From CAZMJG01 sp964576365 (GTDB lineage Bacteria; Patescibacteriota; Microgenomatia; UBA1406; GWC2-37-13): a stretch of 26,727 nucleotides of DNA. This document shows positions 5,727 to 13,394 of this stretch, one piece after another. Position 1 is the first letter of the stretch; each line of letters opens with the position of its first letter. The translations under genes and the position numbers were made by a program. Under the pieces are notes generated by a model, which saw only the letters and a program-made list of their open reading frames with translations, made no database searches and was not told where the DNA came from. The DNA lies in NCBI GenBank assembly GCA_964576365.1, contig CAZNUT010000015.1, positions 1-26,727 on the forward strand, given 5' to 3'.

Positions 5727-7789
5727 GGTGAATAATTAACCTGCACAGAATTAACAGTAGGAGTGCTATTTAAGTCTGATGAACTTAAATACATACGATA
5801 ACGAAAACACCTACCTGGATTTTCAAATCCAGAACCATTATCATCAAGAGTTATCGGTGTATTTGTAGTATAGTATGTACCACTTGTACCATCTGGTCCC
5901 ACAAACTGATATGTTGCCGCGGCACACGAACCACTCACCGCATCAGCAATCGCGACCTGAAAGTTTGCAGTAGTATTTGACGGCTGAGTAAATGAAGGAA
6001 TAAAATTATTATAAGCAGTCGCATAACCCAAATCAAAAATTGCAGATTCATATTGTCCTGAATCTACATAATACCCATCCGGCCCTCCCTGTATAACTTT
6101 TAATTCCTGTGCAGTATCACCGGTAATTAAATACGCATAAGCATCTCCATCTGTTTCTTTTACTGCAGCTACACCAAAAATTCCTTGATCAAAATGCAGT
6201 CCTCCGCAATGAGCAGGTGAAGACTCACTTGATAGATCAAGAACCTGATATTCTTCCGAATTAACAGAATCTCCCGCATCATCAGTACCGACTAAAATTG
6301 CACGATCATTATTAATACCTACAACAACTGACTGTTCTGGATCCATTCCTCCGGCCTCATAACCTCCTCCATTAGTACATGGAGGATTTGTGGCAAAACC
6401 TCCCACCAATGATGGACTTGTCTTGGTAGTAGTATTAACGACAAAAAATTCTTTGAATGTCGTATCGTTCACAGAAGATAAATATGCGCGATTGCCAGCA
6501 GAATTCACAAATATTGCCTGTCCCGATTCAAGCGAACTACAATTATTTGGCTCAATATTTATACTACCCACAACTCCCCACTGAGATGAATAACTCGTTA
6601 CATCAATAATTTTCATCTCTTCGGGAGTGCTGCCAATTATCGCAACATAGATATATGTTTTACTTCCCACAACTCGACCATAAATTTCTCCTGCTTTGTC
6701 TCCACTATTTGCAAATTGAATTCGTTGACCTATTTTTGGCCGCGCTCCTGTTTTACTCGCCAAATCAAATACATATAAATAATGTCCCGCAGTAACATAC
6801 CCCCTATTGTTCAGAACAAACACTGTGTCGGCATCTGTCGAGTCACTTCCATTAAAATTTGTTGTTGTATTAAATGATCCAGATTCAGCATACACTTTGT
6901 TTGGTATATCTGAATATTGATTAAGATTAAAAATCACTACTTCTTTTGTATTGTTTGAAGTTGCTATATAACCCCAGTTTGCATCCCCAGACACTGCATA
7001 CGTACGATATCCTTTGCCAATTCCATGAAGAGTGAAAGACGGCGGTTCAGTGTTTGCCACAAGCACATGAGCAAAAGATGTTTCCGATGAAACAGCATTC
7101 ACTCCTGTTGCGGTGAAAACATGTCCTTCAATCGCAGAAACAGCGCGTGGAATACCCGGAAGATCGATTGTCACCGGTGAAAGATGGGGTTCGCACCACT
7201 TTCCTTTAGTATTTGGTAACAATGTCACCTCGCCTCCTGCCGAATTTGTCGTTTGTACATTTGTCAACGTGCCCGTATTAAAATCTGCTTGTGTCGTCTG
7301 TAAATAACTTGCATTGTCCAAAAATCGCGCAAGATAAAAAGTTGATGAAAGTGAACTCGCAATGGGAGAATTCCATGAAAGAGTAACGACAATCTGTTTT
7401 GTTGAAGGGTCAACAGTTCCTCCACTGGTGACAATTGCTCCATTACTATCGCGCAAAACACTTGAAACCACCACTGAACGTGTAATGGTATTCACAGTAT
7501 CCGTACCAGATTGAAGCGTCCATGAGTTGCCAGAACGAACCGGATGAAATGTGCCATTTGTTGATATATTTGACCATCCCGCTTCTCGAATACTGCGCAA
7601 GGCGCTTTCTGTATCTTTTAACAATTGAACTGCCTCAATACGTCTATTATGTTGCACCTTTCCCTCTCTCGATGAAACAAGAGCTGTAGAAAGAGAAGGT
7701 AATAAGATAGCCAACAATGCAATCACCACTAAAATTTCAATGATGCTTTGACCGCGTCTTTGAAATATATTGTTTGTCAAGTTCGTCAA
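5723..7789 (-). CDS. Giant minor pilin with propeller-like body, in the GspI/PilV position
   Basis: 688 residues. The N-terminus is a prepilin: a 13-residue leader ending RRG, then QSIIEILVVIALLAIL with Glu at mature +5. The first 180 residues resemble a GspI/PilV pilin. Residues about 200-580 hold repeated strand blocks of the kind in LVIVD-type beta-propellers (for example YGRVVGSKTYIYVAIIG, MKIIDVTSY, EYQVLDLSSES). The C-terminal 110 residues look like a beta-sandwich (ESAIFDLGYA ... FRYRMYL). The start is TTG at 7789 (or TTG at 7780); no ATG is available before the leader. It lies between the GspH-like and GspJ-like genes, exactly where gspI sits in type II secretion and pilus tip operons. 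It could combine the roles of minor pilin and PilY1-like tip adhesin (inference). Confidence 0.8.
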   Translation of the reverse strand: MTNLTNNIFQRRGQSIIEILVVIALLAILLPSLSTALVSSREGKVQHNRRIEAVQLLKDTESALRSIREAGWSNISTNGTFHPVRSGNSWTLQSGTDTVNTITRSVVVSSVLRDSNGAIVTSGGTVDPSTKQIVVTLSWNSPIASSLSSTFYLARFLDNASYLQTTQADFNTGTLTNVQTTNSAGGEVTLLPNTKGKWCEPHLSPVTIDLPGIPRAVSAIEGHVFTATGVNAVSSETSFAHVLVANTEPPSFTLHGIGKGYRTYAVSGDANWGYIATSNNTKEVVIFNLNQYSDIPNKVYAESGSFNTTTNFNGSDSTDADTVFVLNNRGYVTAGHYLYVFDLASKTGARPKIGQRIQFANSGDKAGEIYGRVVGSKTYIYVAIIGSTPEEMKIIDVTSYSSQWGVVGSINIEPNNCSSLESGQAIFVNSAGNRAYLSSVNDTTFKEFFVVNTTTKTSPSLVGGFATNPPCTNGGGYEAGGMDPEQSVVVGINNDRAILVGTDDAGDSVNSEEYQVLDLSSESSPAHCGGLHFDQGIFGVAAVKETDGDAYAYLITGDTAQELKVIQGGPDGYYVDSGQYESAIFDLGYATAYNNFIPSFTQPSNTTANFQVAIADAVSGSCAAATYQFVGPDGTSGTYYTTNTPITLDDNGSGFENPGRCFRYRMYLSSSDLNSTPTVNSVQVNYSP

Positions 7790-8089
7790 GTTTATAAAGT
7801 TATAAAGATATATGTTTAGTTGTGGTATTAGGTTTTAGGTGATAGATTTGGCACTATGTCATCCCGAACGTGTGCCGATTGCTCTCGAGCACCTGCCAGC
7901 CGGCAGGCTGGTCTGAACAGAGTCGGAAATTCGGGATCTTTAGTTAAAAATCGGTGTTATGTTGATATTTAACATACCTAACAAACCAAAGATACCTACC
8001 TACAACAGGCATAATGACATTTCTCACGAATAAACTAATTAGCAAAAAACTAACCCGAACACCTAACAGCTAAAACCCAACACTCATTT
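7790..8089. repeat. 300-base repeat-filled gap within the pilin operon
   Basis: No gene is visible. At 7790-7810 there are TTTATAA units on the minus strand. At 7857-7940 a long inverted element has outer arms TCCCGAA (7862-7868) and TTCGGGA (7930-7936), with an inner CCTGCC/GGCAGG palindrome at 7892-7907. At 8061-8084 there is a CCTAACAGCTAAAA stretch. This is a mosaic of at least three dispersed repeat types. It splits the otherwise compact operon; readthrough or a new promoter are both possible. Confidence 0.65.
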
Positions 8090-8566
8090 TTAATGTATCT
8101 GTGTCAAAACACCATATGTATTAAACTCCAATATTTTTTGATCCATAGTGACCGTGTTTACCATCGTCACACCTGCTTCACCACTTGTTAATCCATATAT
8201 TTCTCCACTTCCACTCATAAAAATAAGTTGTGAATTGGCAAAATCAACATCCAGAAATTCTAGATTGTCATAAAGTGACACAGTAAAATTGTATGGGTCT
8301 TCCGGATCATACACAGTCCCACGAAAAAGCGTATAACTGTCTATATCAAAATAAACTCCAAATGGTTGTACAGTACCTGCACCAGCTGTATCTCCACTCA
8401 TTGCAAGCACTTGCTGATGTTTAATATCTGAAATAAGTGTTTCTACAGATGTATCCAGATATGTTCTATTTTGCAGATTTGACAAAGTCAAGGAGCTTAT
8501 CGAAAGAAGAATCGCACTAATGGCGATAATAATAGCCACCTCAATCAGGGTAAATCCGTTTCTCAT
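8090..8566 (-). CDS. GspH/FimT-like minor pilin
   Basis: 158 residues. A very short leader, MRNG, is followed by FTLIEVAIIIAISAILLSISS with Glu at mature +5. The body continues with the conserved GspH-type helix and strands (YLDTSVETLISDIKHQQVLAMSG). The ATG at 8566 lies 10 bases after the PilC stop. It is the first of four consecutive minor pilins whose order and types match GspH-I-J-K. In those systems the four form the priming complex at the fibre tip. Confidence 0.85.
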   Translation of the reverse strand: MRNGFTLIEVAIIIAISAILLSISSLTLSNLQNRTYLDTSVETLISDIKHQQVLAMSGDTAGAGTVQPFGVYFDIDSYTLFRGTVYDPEDPYNFTVSLYDNLEFLDVDFANSQLIFMSGSGEIYGLTSGEAGVTMVNTVTMDQKILEFNTYGVLTQIH

Positions 8567-8576
8567 ACATTTAAAA

Positions 8577-9641
8577 TTAACGCCCGCCCAACTGTCCGAT
8601 AAGTCCGTAAATCGGCGCTATAATAGCAAGCATCATACCTCCAACAAAAATCCCAATAAACATAAGCATCAAAGGCTCCAACATGGTCGTCAGCAAATTT
8701 AATGTGCGAGACACTTCATAATCCATGTGTACCGATATATCCTGAAGTGATTTTTCTAAAGAACCTGTACGTTCACCCGCCTCAACCATTTTGATGACAA
8801 TCGTTGGTACTAATTGTTTACAATCTCTCATACCTTCTGAAATACGTCTTCCCGCAAGCACGGTCATACGCATATGCTTCACCATTTTTTGTACATCATT
8901 TCGCCAAACAACATTTTCACATAACTCCAATGAACTTGTCACCGTAAGACCTGATGACAACAATAACGCCATACTTCTTGTCAAACGGGTAATATCAATC
9001 TGTTTAACCATATCAGATACCACAGGAAGATGAAAAATTGGAGTAGTAATCCATTCTTTTTTCTTTTTGTAAATAATAAGCACGATAGACGTCAGTGTTG
9101 CACTCACGAGCAAAATAGGTACGGTATTATTTACCAACTGATTTGATAAAAATATCATGATTTTCGTAGGTAATGGAAGTTCAGCTCGCATACGCAAAAA
9201 CACAGAAGTCATTTTTGGCATTACAAAAACCAGAATAATAATCATGACAAGAATAAAAACAACAAAAATCAATATCGGATAAATCATTGCAGATTTTACT
9301 TTATCAAGAAACTCCATTTCTTTTTGCAAATGATCTTTTATATCTTTCAGAGTCACATCAAGTGTTCCTGCTTCTTCAGATGCCTTAATTATATTTACCG
9401 TCACTTTGTCAAATACGCGTGGAAAACGAGCAAAAGAAGCGTACATATGTTTTCCCTGCACAAGATCATCATGGAGAGCTGATAATAATTTTTTTTGATT
9501 TCCTTTCGCATCCTCTTTTAGCGAATCTACAGTTTCAAGAATAGAAATACCAGCGCTCAACATCGTAGCAAGATTACTCAGAAGACCTATCTTATCTTTT
9601 GTTGAGAGAGAAATATGAGCGTTATTGTTACTAAATAACAT
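8577..9641 (-). CDS. pilC: Type IV pilus inner-membrane platform protein PilC (GspF family)
   Basis: 354 residues from the ATG at 9641. It has two repeats of the GspF cytoplasmic helical domain (around residues 10-110 and 215-315) and three TM helices (about 112-140, 165-190, 320-345), matching the family topology. Conserved features include the LSTKDKIGLLSNLATMLSAG opening and VEAGERTGSLEKSL in the second domain. A TTG at 9659 would add six residues and overlap pilB; the ATG, four bases after the pilB stop, is preferred. It forms the membrane base that transmits PilB motion to pilin subunits. Confidence 0.92.
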   Translation of the reverse strand: MLFSNNNAHISLSTKDKIGLLSNLATMLSAGISILETVDSLKEDAKGNQKKLLSALHDDLVQGKHMYASFARFPRVFDKVTVNIIKASEEAGTLDVTLKDIKDHLQKEMEFLDKVKSAMIYPILIFVVFILVMIIILVFVMPKMTSVFLRMRAELPLPTKIMIFLSNQLVNNTVPILLVSATLTSIVLIIYKKKKEWITTPIFHLPVVSDMVKQIDITRLTRSMALLLSSGLTVTSSLELCENVVWRNDVQKMVKHMRMTVLAGRRISEGMRDCKQLVPTIVIKMVEAGERTGSLEKSLQDISVHMDYEVSRTLNLLTTMLEPLMLMFIGIFVGGMMLAIIAPIYGLIGQLGGR

Positions 9642-9645
9642 ACAC

Positions 9646-11328
9646 TTATAAACTTTCAACCTTTGTCACGCGTAAAACCTCTTCGATTGTCGTTATGCCT
9701 TGTACAACCTTACTCAATCCGTCATCAAGCATTGTTGACATCCCTTCCTTTCGCGCATTTTCGAGAATAATGTCAGAATCAGCTTTTTGCACGATCAATT
9801 TTCGAATATTCTGTGTAACCTCAAGAATTTCAAATATACCTACCCGCCCCAAATACCCGGTCTGATGACAAATCTTACATCCGGCTCCATGGTAAATTCG
9901 CAATTCTTTTTTTGTTCCAAAAAACTTTTTGATACGATCTGTTGGTAAATTTTTTGAAAGTTCTGCGAGAGATAAATCTACGGATGTTTTACACATTTCA
10001 CATATCTTGCGAAGCAAACGTTGAGCGATGATGACATTGACAGTAGACGCAACAAGAAACGGCTCAATTTTCATATCCATCAAACGTGGCAACGATGTAG
10101 CCGCATCATTTGTGTGTAATGTTGAAAGAACCAAATGACCTGTCAAAGCAGCATTTACTGCGATTCCAGCTGTTTCGGAATCGCGGATTTCTCCCACAAA
10201 AACTACATTTGGATCTTGTCGTAAAATAGAGCGCAATCCACTGGCAAATGTCAAATCGGCTTTTGGATTGGTTTGAATTTGATTAATTCCTTTTAATCTG
10301 TATTCAACTGGATCCTCAATAGTAGTAATATTCTTTGATCGCGTATTTAAAATCTTTAAAATGGCGTAGATAGAAGTCGATTTTCCAGAACCTGTAGGCC
10401 CTGTTGATAAAATCATTCCATACGATTTTGCATACGCTCTGCTTATTTTTTCCAGATCTGCTTCGCTCATTCCCAAATCAGTAAGTGTAATCTGCTGATT
10501 GTTGGCCGATAAAAGTCTGAGCACAGCTTTTTCTCCTTCAACTATAGGAATTATAGAAAGTCGCAGATCAAGATTTCCCCCGTCAACCTCTATCCTCATC
10601 TTACCATCCTGTGGTTTTAAATGTTCATCTGTACGCAATCGGGATAATACTTTTAACCTCGTCATGATACGCTCATGCAAAAACTTGGGAAAGGTCAAAA
10701 CGTCATGCAAAATACCATCAATACGATATCGTACGAGCGAACCATCTTCCTGTGGCTCGATATGAATATCTGAAACTTTGTCATAATAAGCAGTTTGTAA
10801 CACAATATCCACCATCTGAGAAACAGGAAGCTCTTTTGACAATTTTAATCCTTTGCCATTCACGGTTCCTGTAAGCTCGTCAAACGCTTTTTGCAAATCT
10901 TTCTTGAAGATATAGTATGTATTATTTATATCTCTCTCAGTTGCAAGATGTGGAATGATAGAAGTTTGGGTTTTTTGAGCAATGAGATCTACTAAACTTT
11001 TATTATGTGGATCGGCCATTGCTACCTTGATGCCATTGGCATCACGGGCAAAAGCTATAATTTTATGTTTCCGAGCAATTTTCTCGGGTACGATATGAAA
11101 TACTTCTTTCGGAATAGATATTTTTGACAACGAAACGAAAGGAATTTTGAGGGTATTAGCTATCGCGATACCAAGTTTTTCATCGGTTATCACATTGGTT
11201 TCCACTAGAGCCTCCTGAAAATCTACATGAGCATTGTTCATGTACTCACGCACAATCTTGACTTTTTTTTCATCAAGAATCTGCATTTGTGAGAGTAGTT
11301 TTTCGAGATCAGCTTCGGGAATCAACAT
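9646..11328 (-). CDS. pilB: Type IV pilus assembly ATPase PilB (GspE family)
   Basis: 560 residues, close to family length. An N-terminal GspE_N-type domain (about 1-150) precedes the ATPase core. SDIHIEP marks the N2 domain, the Walker A GPTGSGKS is at 310-317, and the Asp box (TTIEDPVEYR), Walker B (PNVVFVGEIRD) and His box (STLHTNDA) follow. Four cysteines in two CxxC pairs (443/446 and 484/487) form the zinc site found in PilB and absent from the retraction ATPase PilT. It powers pilus polymerisation at the inner membrane. It starts 14 bases after the response regulator stop. No pilT or prepilin peptidase gene is in the window. Confidence 0.96.
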   Translation of the reverse strand: MLIPEADLEKLLSQMQILDEKKVKIVREYMNNAHVDFQEALVETNVITDEKLGIAIANTLKIPFVSLSKISIPKEVFHIVPEKIARKHKIIAFARDANGIKVAMADPHNKSLVDLIAQKTQTSIIPHLATERDINNTYYIFKKDLQKAFDELTGTVNGKGLKLSKELPVSQMVDIVLQTAYYDKVSDIHIEPQEDGSLVRYRIDGILHDVLTFPKFLHERIMTRLKVLSRLRTDEHLKPQDGKMRIEVDGGNLDLRLSIIPIVEGEKAVLRLLSANNQQITLTDLGMSEADLEKISRAYAKSYGMILSTGPTGSGKSTSIYAILKILNTRSKNITTIEDPVEYRLKGINQIQTNPKADLTFASGLRSILRQDPNVVFVGEIRDSETAGIAVNAALTGHLVLSTLHTNDAATSLPRLMDMKIEPFLVASTVNVIIAQRLLRKICEMCKTSVDLSLAELSKNLPTDRIKKFFGTKKELRIYHGAGCKICHQTGYLGRVGIFEILEVTQNIRKLIVQKADSDIILENARKEGMSTMLDDGLSKVVQGITTIEEVLRVTKVESL

Positions 11329-11342
11329 AAAAAATATGATGA

Positions 11343-11714
11343 TTAATGTGGAGCTTTAATAAGCTCTTTAAGTTTCTTTAACAATACATCCATATCAAAA
11401 AAACTTTTGTTGATATACCCACTTGCTCCAAAACTCATCGCTTTTTTGATATCTGCATCTTGACCAAGAGTAGAAAAAACCAGAACCGGAATATTTTTTA
11501 TATCCGGACTGGCACTTTTTTCTTGCAAAACTTCAAATCCGTCCTTTTGAGGCATGATAATATCAAGCAATAACAAATCGGGTTTAAATGTAGCAAGTGC
11601 ACGCATGGCTTCAACTCCATTAATAGCCACCTCTACTTCGTATCCATTTTCTTTCAACTGAGAACTATAAAACTTCTGAAAAAACGGATCGTCTTCCGCA
11701 ATAAGAATTTTCAT
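11343..11714 (-). CDS. Receiver-only response regulator in the pilus operon
   Basis: 123 residues, a single CheY-like receiver domain with no output domain. Acidic residues are Glu7/Asp8/Asp9, the phospho-acceptor is Asp51 in LLLLDIIMP, and the conserved Lys is in GYINKS. The frame is open for 23 more codons upstream, but these overlap the Hpt gene; the ATG at 11712-11714, four bases after the Hpt stop, gives the usual KILIAEDD opening. It sits between the Hpt gene and pilB. It probably receives phosphate from the Hpt protein and may act by binding a partner such as PilB (inference). Confidence 0.9.
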   Translation of the reverse strand: MKILIAEDDPFFQKFYSSQLKENGYEVEVAINGVEAMRALATFKPDLLLLDIIMPQKDGFEVLQEKSASPDIKNIPVLVFSTLGQDADIKKAMSFGASGYINKSFFDMDVLLKKLKELIKAPH

Positions 11715-11718
11715 ATAA

Positions 11719-12099
11719 CTATATACTCGCAATATGTGATTGTAATAATGCAATCTCGATAGCAAAATCTCTTTCAGATCCATTTTTCTCTAGAAGAGAA
11801 ATCGCCTCTTTGCATGTAATAATGATACGTCTACAATCTTCAATTATTAAAGGGGTTAGCGTACTTCCATCCAAAGCTTTTTTAAACAGCAATTCAAGAT
11901 TCCGAGCTGTGAGTCCAATTTGTGAATATCCCATCACCAGACTCTGACTTTTGAGCGAATGTGCAAACCGATGACAATCAGCAAGAGCCTCCCGATCATG
12001 GGAAGTCTTATATATCTCAAGTCTTCCAGACAAATCATTAATGAGTTGTCGAGAAGTAGATATGTACAGTTTTTTATACTCCTGAATATCAAACCCCAT
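11719..12099 (-). CDS. Histidine phosphotransfer (Hpt) protein
   Basis: 126 residues, all-helical. The phospho-acceptor motif is AHSLKSQS with His47, in the HxLK context of Hpt domains. The upstream helix (CHRFAHSLKS) and the downstream four-helix bundle fit the family. There is no kinase or receiver domain, so it would relay phosphate between other proteins. It is the first gene of the pilus operon, with a plausible promoter at 12126-12154. Its nearest partner is the receiver encoded just downstream. The kinase at 18150 is a candidate source but has no attached receiver, so the path of phosphate is not settled. Confidence 0.85.
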   Translation of the reverse strand: MGFDIQEYKKLYISTSRQLINDLSGRLEIYKTSHDREALADCHRFAHSLKSQSLVMGYSQIGLTARNLELLFKKALDGSTLTPLIIEDCRRIIITCKEAISLLEKNGSERDFAIEIALLQSHIASI

Positions 12100-12125
12100 A
12101 AACTAAAGATGTGGAAATACTACTC

Positions 12126-12154
12126 AGTATAAAGAATAGCGAGAAGAATGCAAA
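12126..12154 (-). promoter_or_regulatory. Promoter of the Hpt-RR-pilBC operon
   Basis: On the minus strand, TTTGCA (12149-12154) and TATACT (12126-12131) are separated by 17 bases. The predicted transcript starts near 12119, giving a leader of about 20 bases before the ATG at 12099. The -35 matches the consensus at four of six positions. It diverges from the pilin promoter at 12306. Confidence 0.55.
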
Positions 12155-12305
12155 GGAGGCAACTTATTCAGCATCGTTGTTTCGCATAACTACACCCCTT
12201 TTATTACAATCAATTTTAAATAATTGGATCAATCTAAAATCTACTTACTATCTCCTCTCACCTTAACCCTTCCACCCGTCTCTCACACATATACTTTTCG
12301 AGGGC

Positions 12306-12334
12306 TTGACATCATCTCTAAATTTAACTATTCT
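12306..12334 (+). promoter_or_regulatory. Strong sigma-70-type promoter of the pilin gene
   Basis: A perfect TTGACA (12306-12311) is followed by a 17-base spacer and TATTCT (12329-12334). The transcript should start near 12341, leaving a leader of about 28 bases before the pilin ATG at 12369. No Shine-Dalgarno is visible in that leader. This is the best consensus promoter in the window, fitting an abundant structural pilin. Confidence 0.8.
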
Positions 12335-12368
12335 GAATTTATTACTTATTACTATTTATATTTTTACC

Positions 12369-12809
12369 ATGCGTAGTAAAAAAGGTTTTACCCTTATCGA
12401 GCTTTTGGTCGTGATTGGGATATTGGCCGTGTTATTGGCTATTACGTTGATCGCCATCAATCCTGCTCAACAGTTAAATAGATCGAATGATATTAAGAGA
12501 CAATCTGATATCAATGCGATATTAAATGCGGTGAATCAGTACATGATTGACAACGCCGGCACTATTCCAACAGGTATCGGAGCAACTGCAACAATCATCG
12601 GTGATGGTGTAGGCGAGGCAGATTTGTGTGACCTCCTTGTCCCTGATTATATTGCTGCCATTCCTCAAGATCCAGGTAGCAATAATGGTGCAGACATTGA
12701 CAACTGTGGTGTCACATATGACTCTGGATACAGCATAAGTACATCAAACGGACGCATCGTAGTATCCGCCGTTGATTCTAATGGACAAACAATACAGGTC
12801 ATGCGTTAA
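12369..12809 (+). CDS. Type IV pilin, probably the major pilin
   Basis: 146 residues. The leader MRSKKG is followed by FTLIELLVVIGILAVLLAIT, a canonical prepilin N-terminus with Gly at -1 and Glu at +5. The globular part contains NPAQQLNRSNDIKRQSDINAILNAVNQYMID, the extended helix seen in many pseudopilin-like pilins. Two cysteines (in ADLCDLL and DNCGVTY) could form the C-terminal disulfide. The frame is open to 12306, but that codon is the TTG of the promoter -35. It has its own strong promoter and a strong terminator, as expected for the most abundant subunit. It would be the shaft subunit of the pilus assembled by PilB/PilC. Confidence 0.92.
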   Translation: MRSKKGFTLIELLVVIGILAVLLAITLIAINPAQQLNRSNDIKRQSDINAILNAVNQYMIDNAGTIPTGIGATATIIGDGVGEADLCDLLVPDYIAAIPQDPGSNNGADIDNCGVTYDSGYSISTSNGRIVVSAVDSNGQTIQVMR

Positions 12810-12827
12810 GCTTTAGCAAAAAACCAT

Positions 12828-12859
12828 ACCACCCTGCCTCGGCGGGGTGGTTTTTTTTT
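12828..12859 (+). terminator. Rho-independent terminator after the pilin gene
   Basis: ACCACCCTGCC and GGCGGGGTGGT (12828-12838, 12841-12851) pair over 11 positions with one G-T type mismatch. They are followed by nine Ts. It lies 18 bases past the pilin stop and is the clearest terminator in the window. Confidence 0.93.
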
Positions 12860-12870
12860 GATGCATATTC

Positions 12871-12876
12871 TATACT
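12871..12876 (+). promoter_or_regulatory. -10 box of the second response regulator gene, leaderless spacing
   Basis: TATACT ends 6 bases before the ATG at 12883, the same distance as the TATAAT before the PIG-L gene. It follows the terminator directly, so the response regulator gene must have its own promoter. No clear -35 is seen in the T-run upstream. Confidence 0.6.
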
Positions 12877-12882
12877 TCACTC

Positions 12883-13254
12883 ATGCAAAAGAAACGGATC
12901 TTGCTTGTTGAAGATGATACGTTCTTACAAGAGCTTTATTCACAAATATTACGTGAAGCTGATTACGGATGTATAATCTGCGGTGATGGCCTAAAAGCAT
13001 TTGAAGAAATAAAAAAAGGAGGTTGGAATCTCATTCTTCTTGATGTAATGCTTCCCAACATGACTGGGTTTGAAATCCTGGAAAAATTGCATAATGAAAA
13101 AATACAAGTATCGTGTCCTGTGATATTAATGACAAATATGGAAAAAGATCCTTCTGACAAAGAAAAAATAAAGCTTGCTTCAGATGTTTGGGTCAAAAGC
13201 GATATGTCTCCTCCTGAATTTCTCACAAAGATCAAAAGATATACTACAATATAG
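12883..13254 (+). CDS. Receiver-only response regulator
   Basis: 123 residues, a lone CheY-like domain. Acidic pocket Glu10/Asp11/Asp12, phospho-acceptor Asp54 in LILLDVMLPNMTGFE, and conserved Lys in VWVKSDMS. No DNA-binding output domain follows, so it acts by protein contact or as a relay element. It lies between the pilin and the TraG-like ATPase genes. It differs from the 11343 receiver in the alpha4-beta5 face, so the two may have different partners (inference). Start chosen at the first ATG, with the -10 box 6 bases upstream. Confidence 0.92.
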   Translation: MQKKRILLVEDDTFLQELYSQILREADYGCIICGDGLKAFEEIKKGGWNLILLDVMLPNMTGFEILEKLHNEKIQVSCPVILMTNMEKDPSDKEKIKLASDVWVKSDMSPPEFLTKIKRYTTI

Positions 13255-13394
13255 TAAGGATATAGTGCCAACGGTTTCCGGGTTCAGGTTTTGGGCAATA
13301 CCTAACACCGTCCGATTCAGAGGGCAGGCAGGCCTAACAGCTAAAAGCTAGAACCTAATAGCAACTTTACGAACTTTATAACTTTATAAACTAA
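13255..13394. repeat. Repeat-rich gap before the TraG-like ATPase gene
   Basis: No gene. GGCAGGCAGGC at 13322-13333 is a half of the GC palindrome family. It is followed by CCTAACAGCTAAAAGCTAG and then TTTATAA units up to the start codon, in the same order as at 4744-4848. The TATAAA at 13385-13390 lies 4 bases before the ATG and may serve as a -10 region. Confidence 0.6.

Noticed and set aside
12306..12368. Upstream extension of the pilin frame from a TTG
   Set aside because: The TTG is the -35 hexamer of a consensus promoter, and the extension would put 27 residues before the cleavage site. The ATG at 12369 gives a normal leader.
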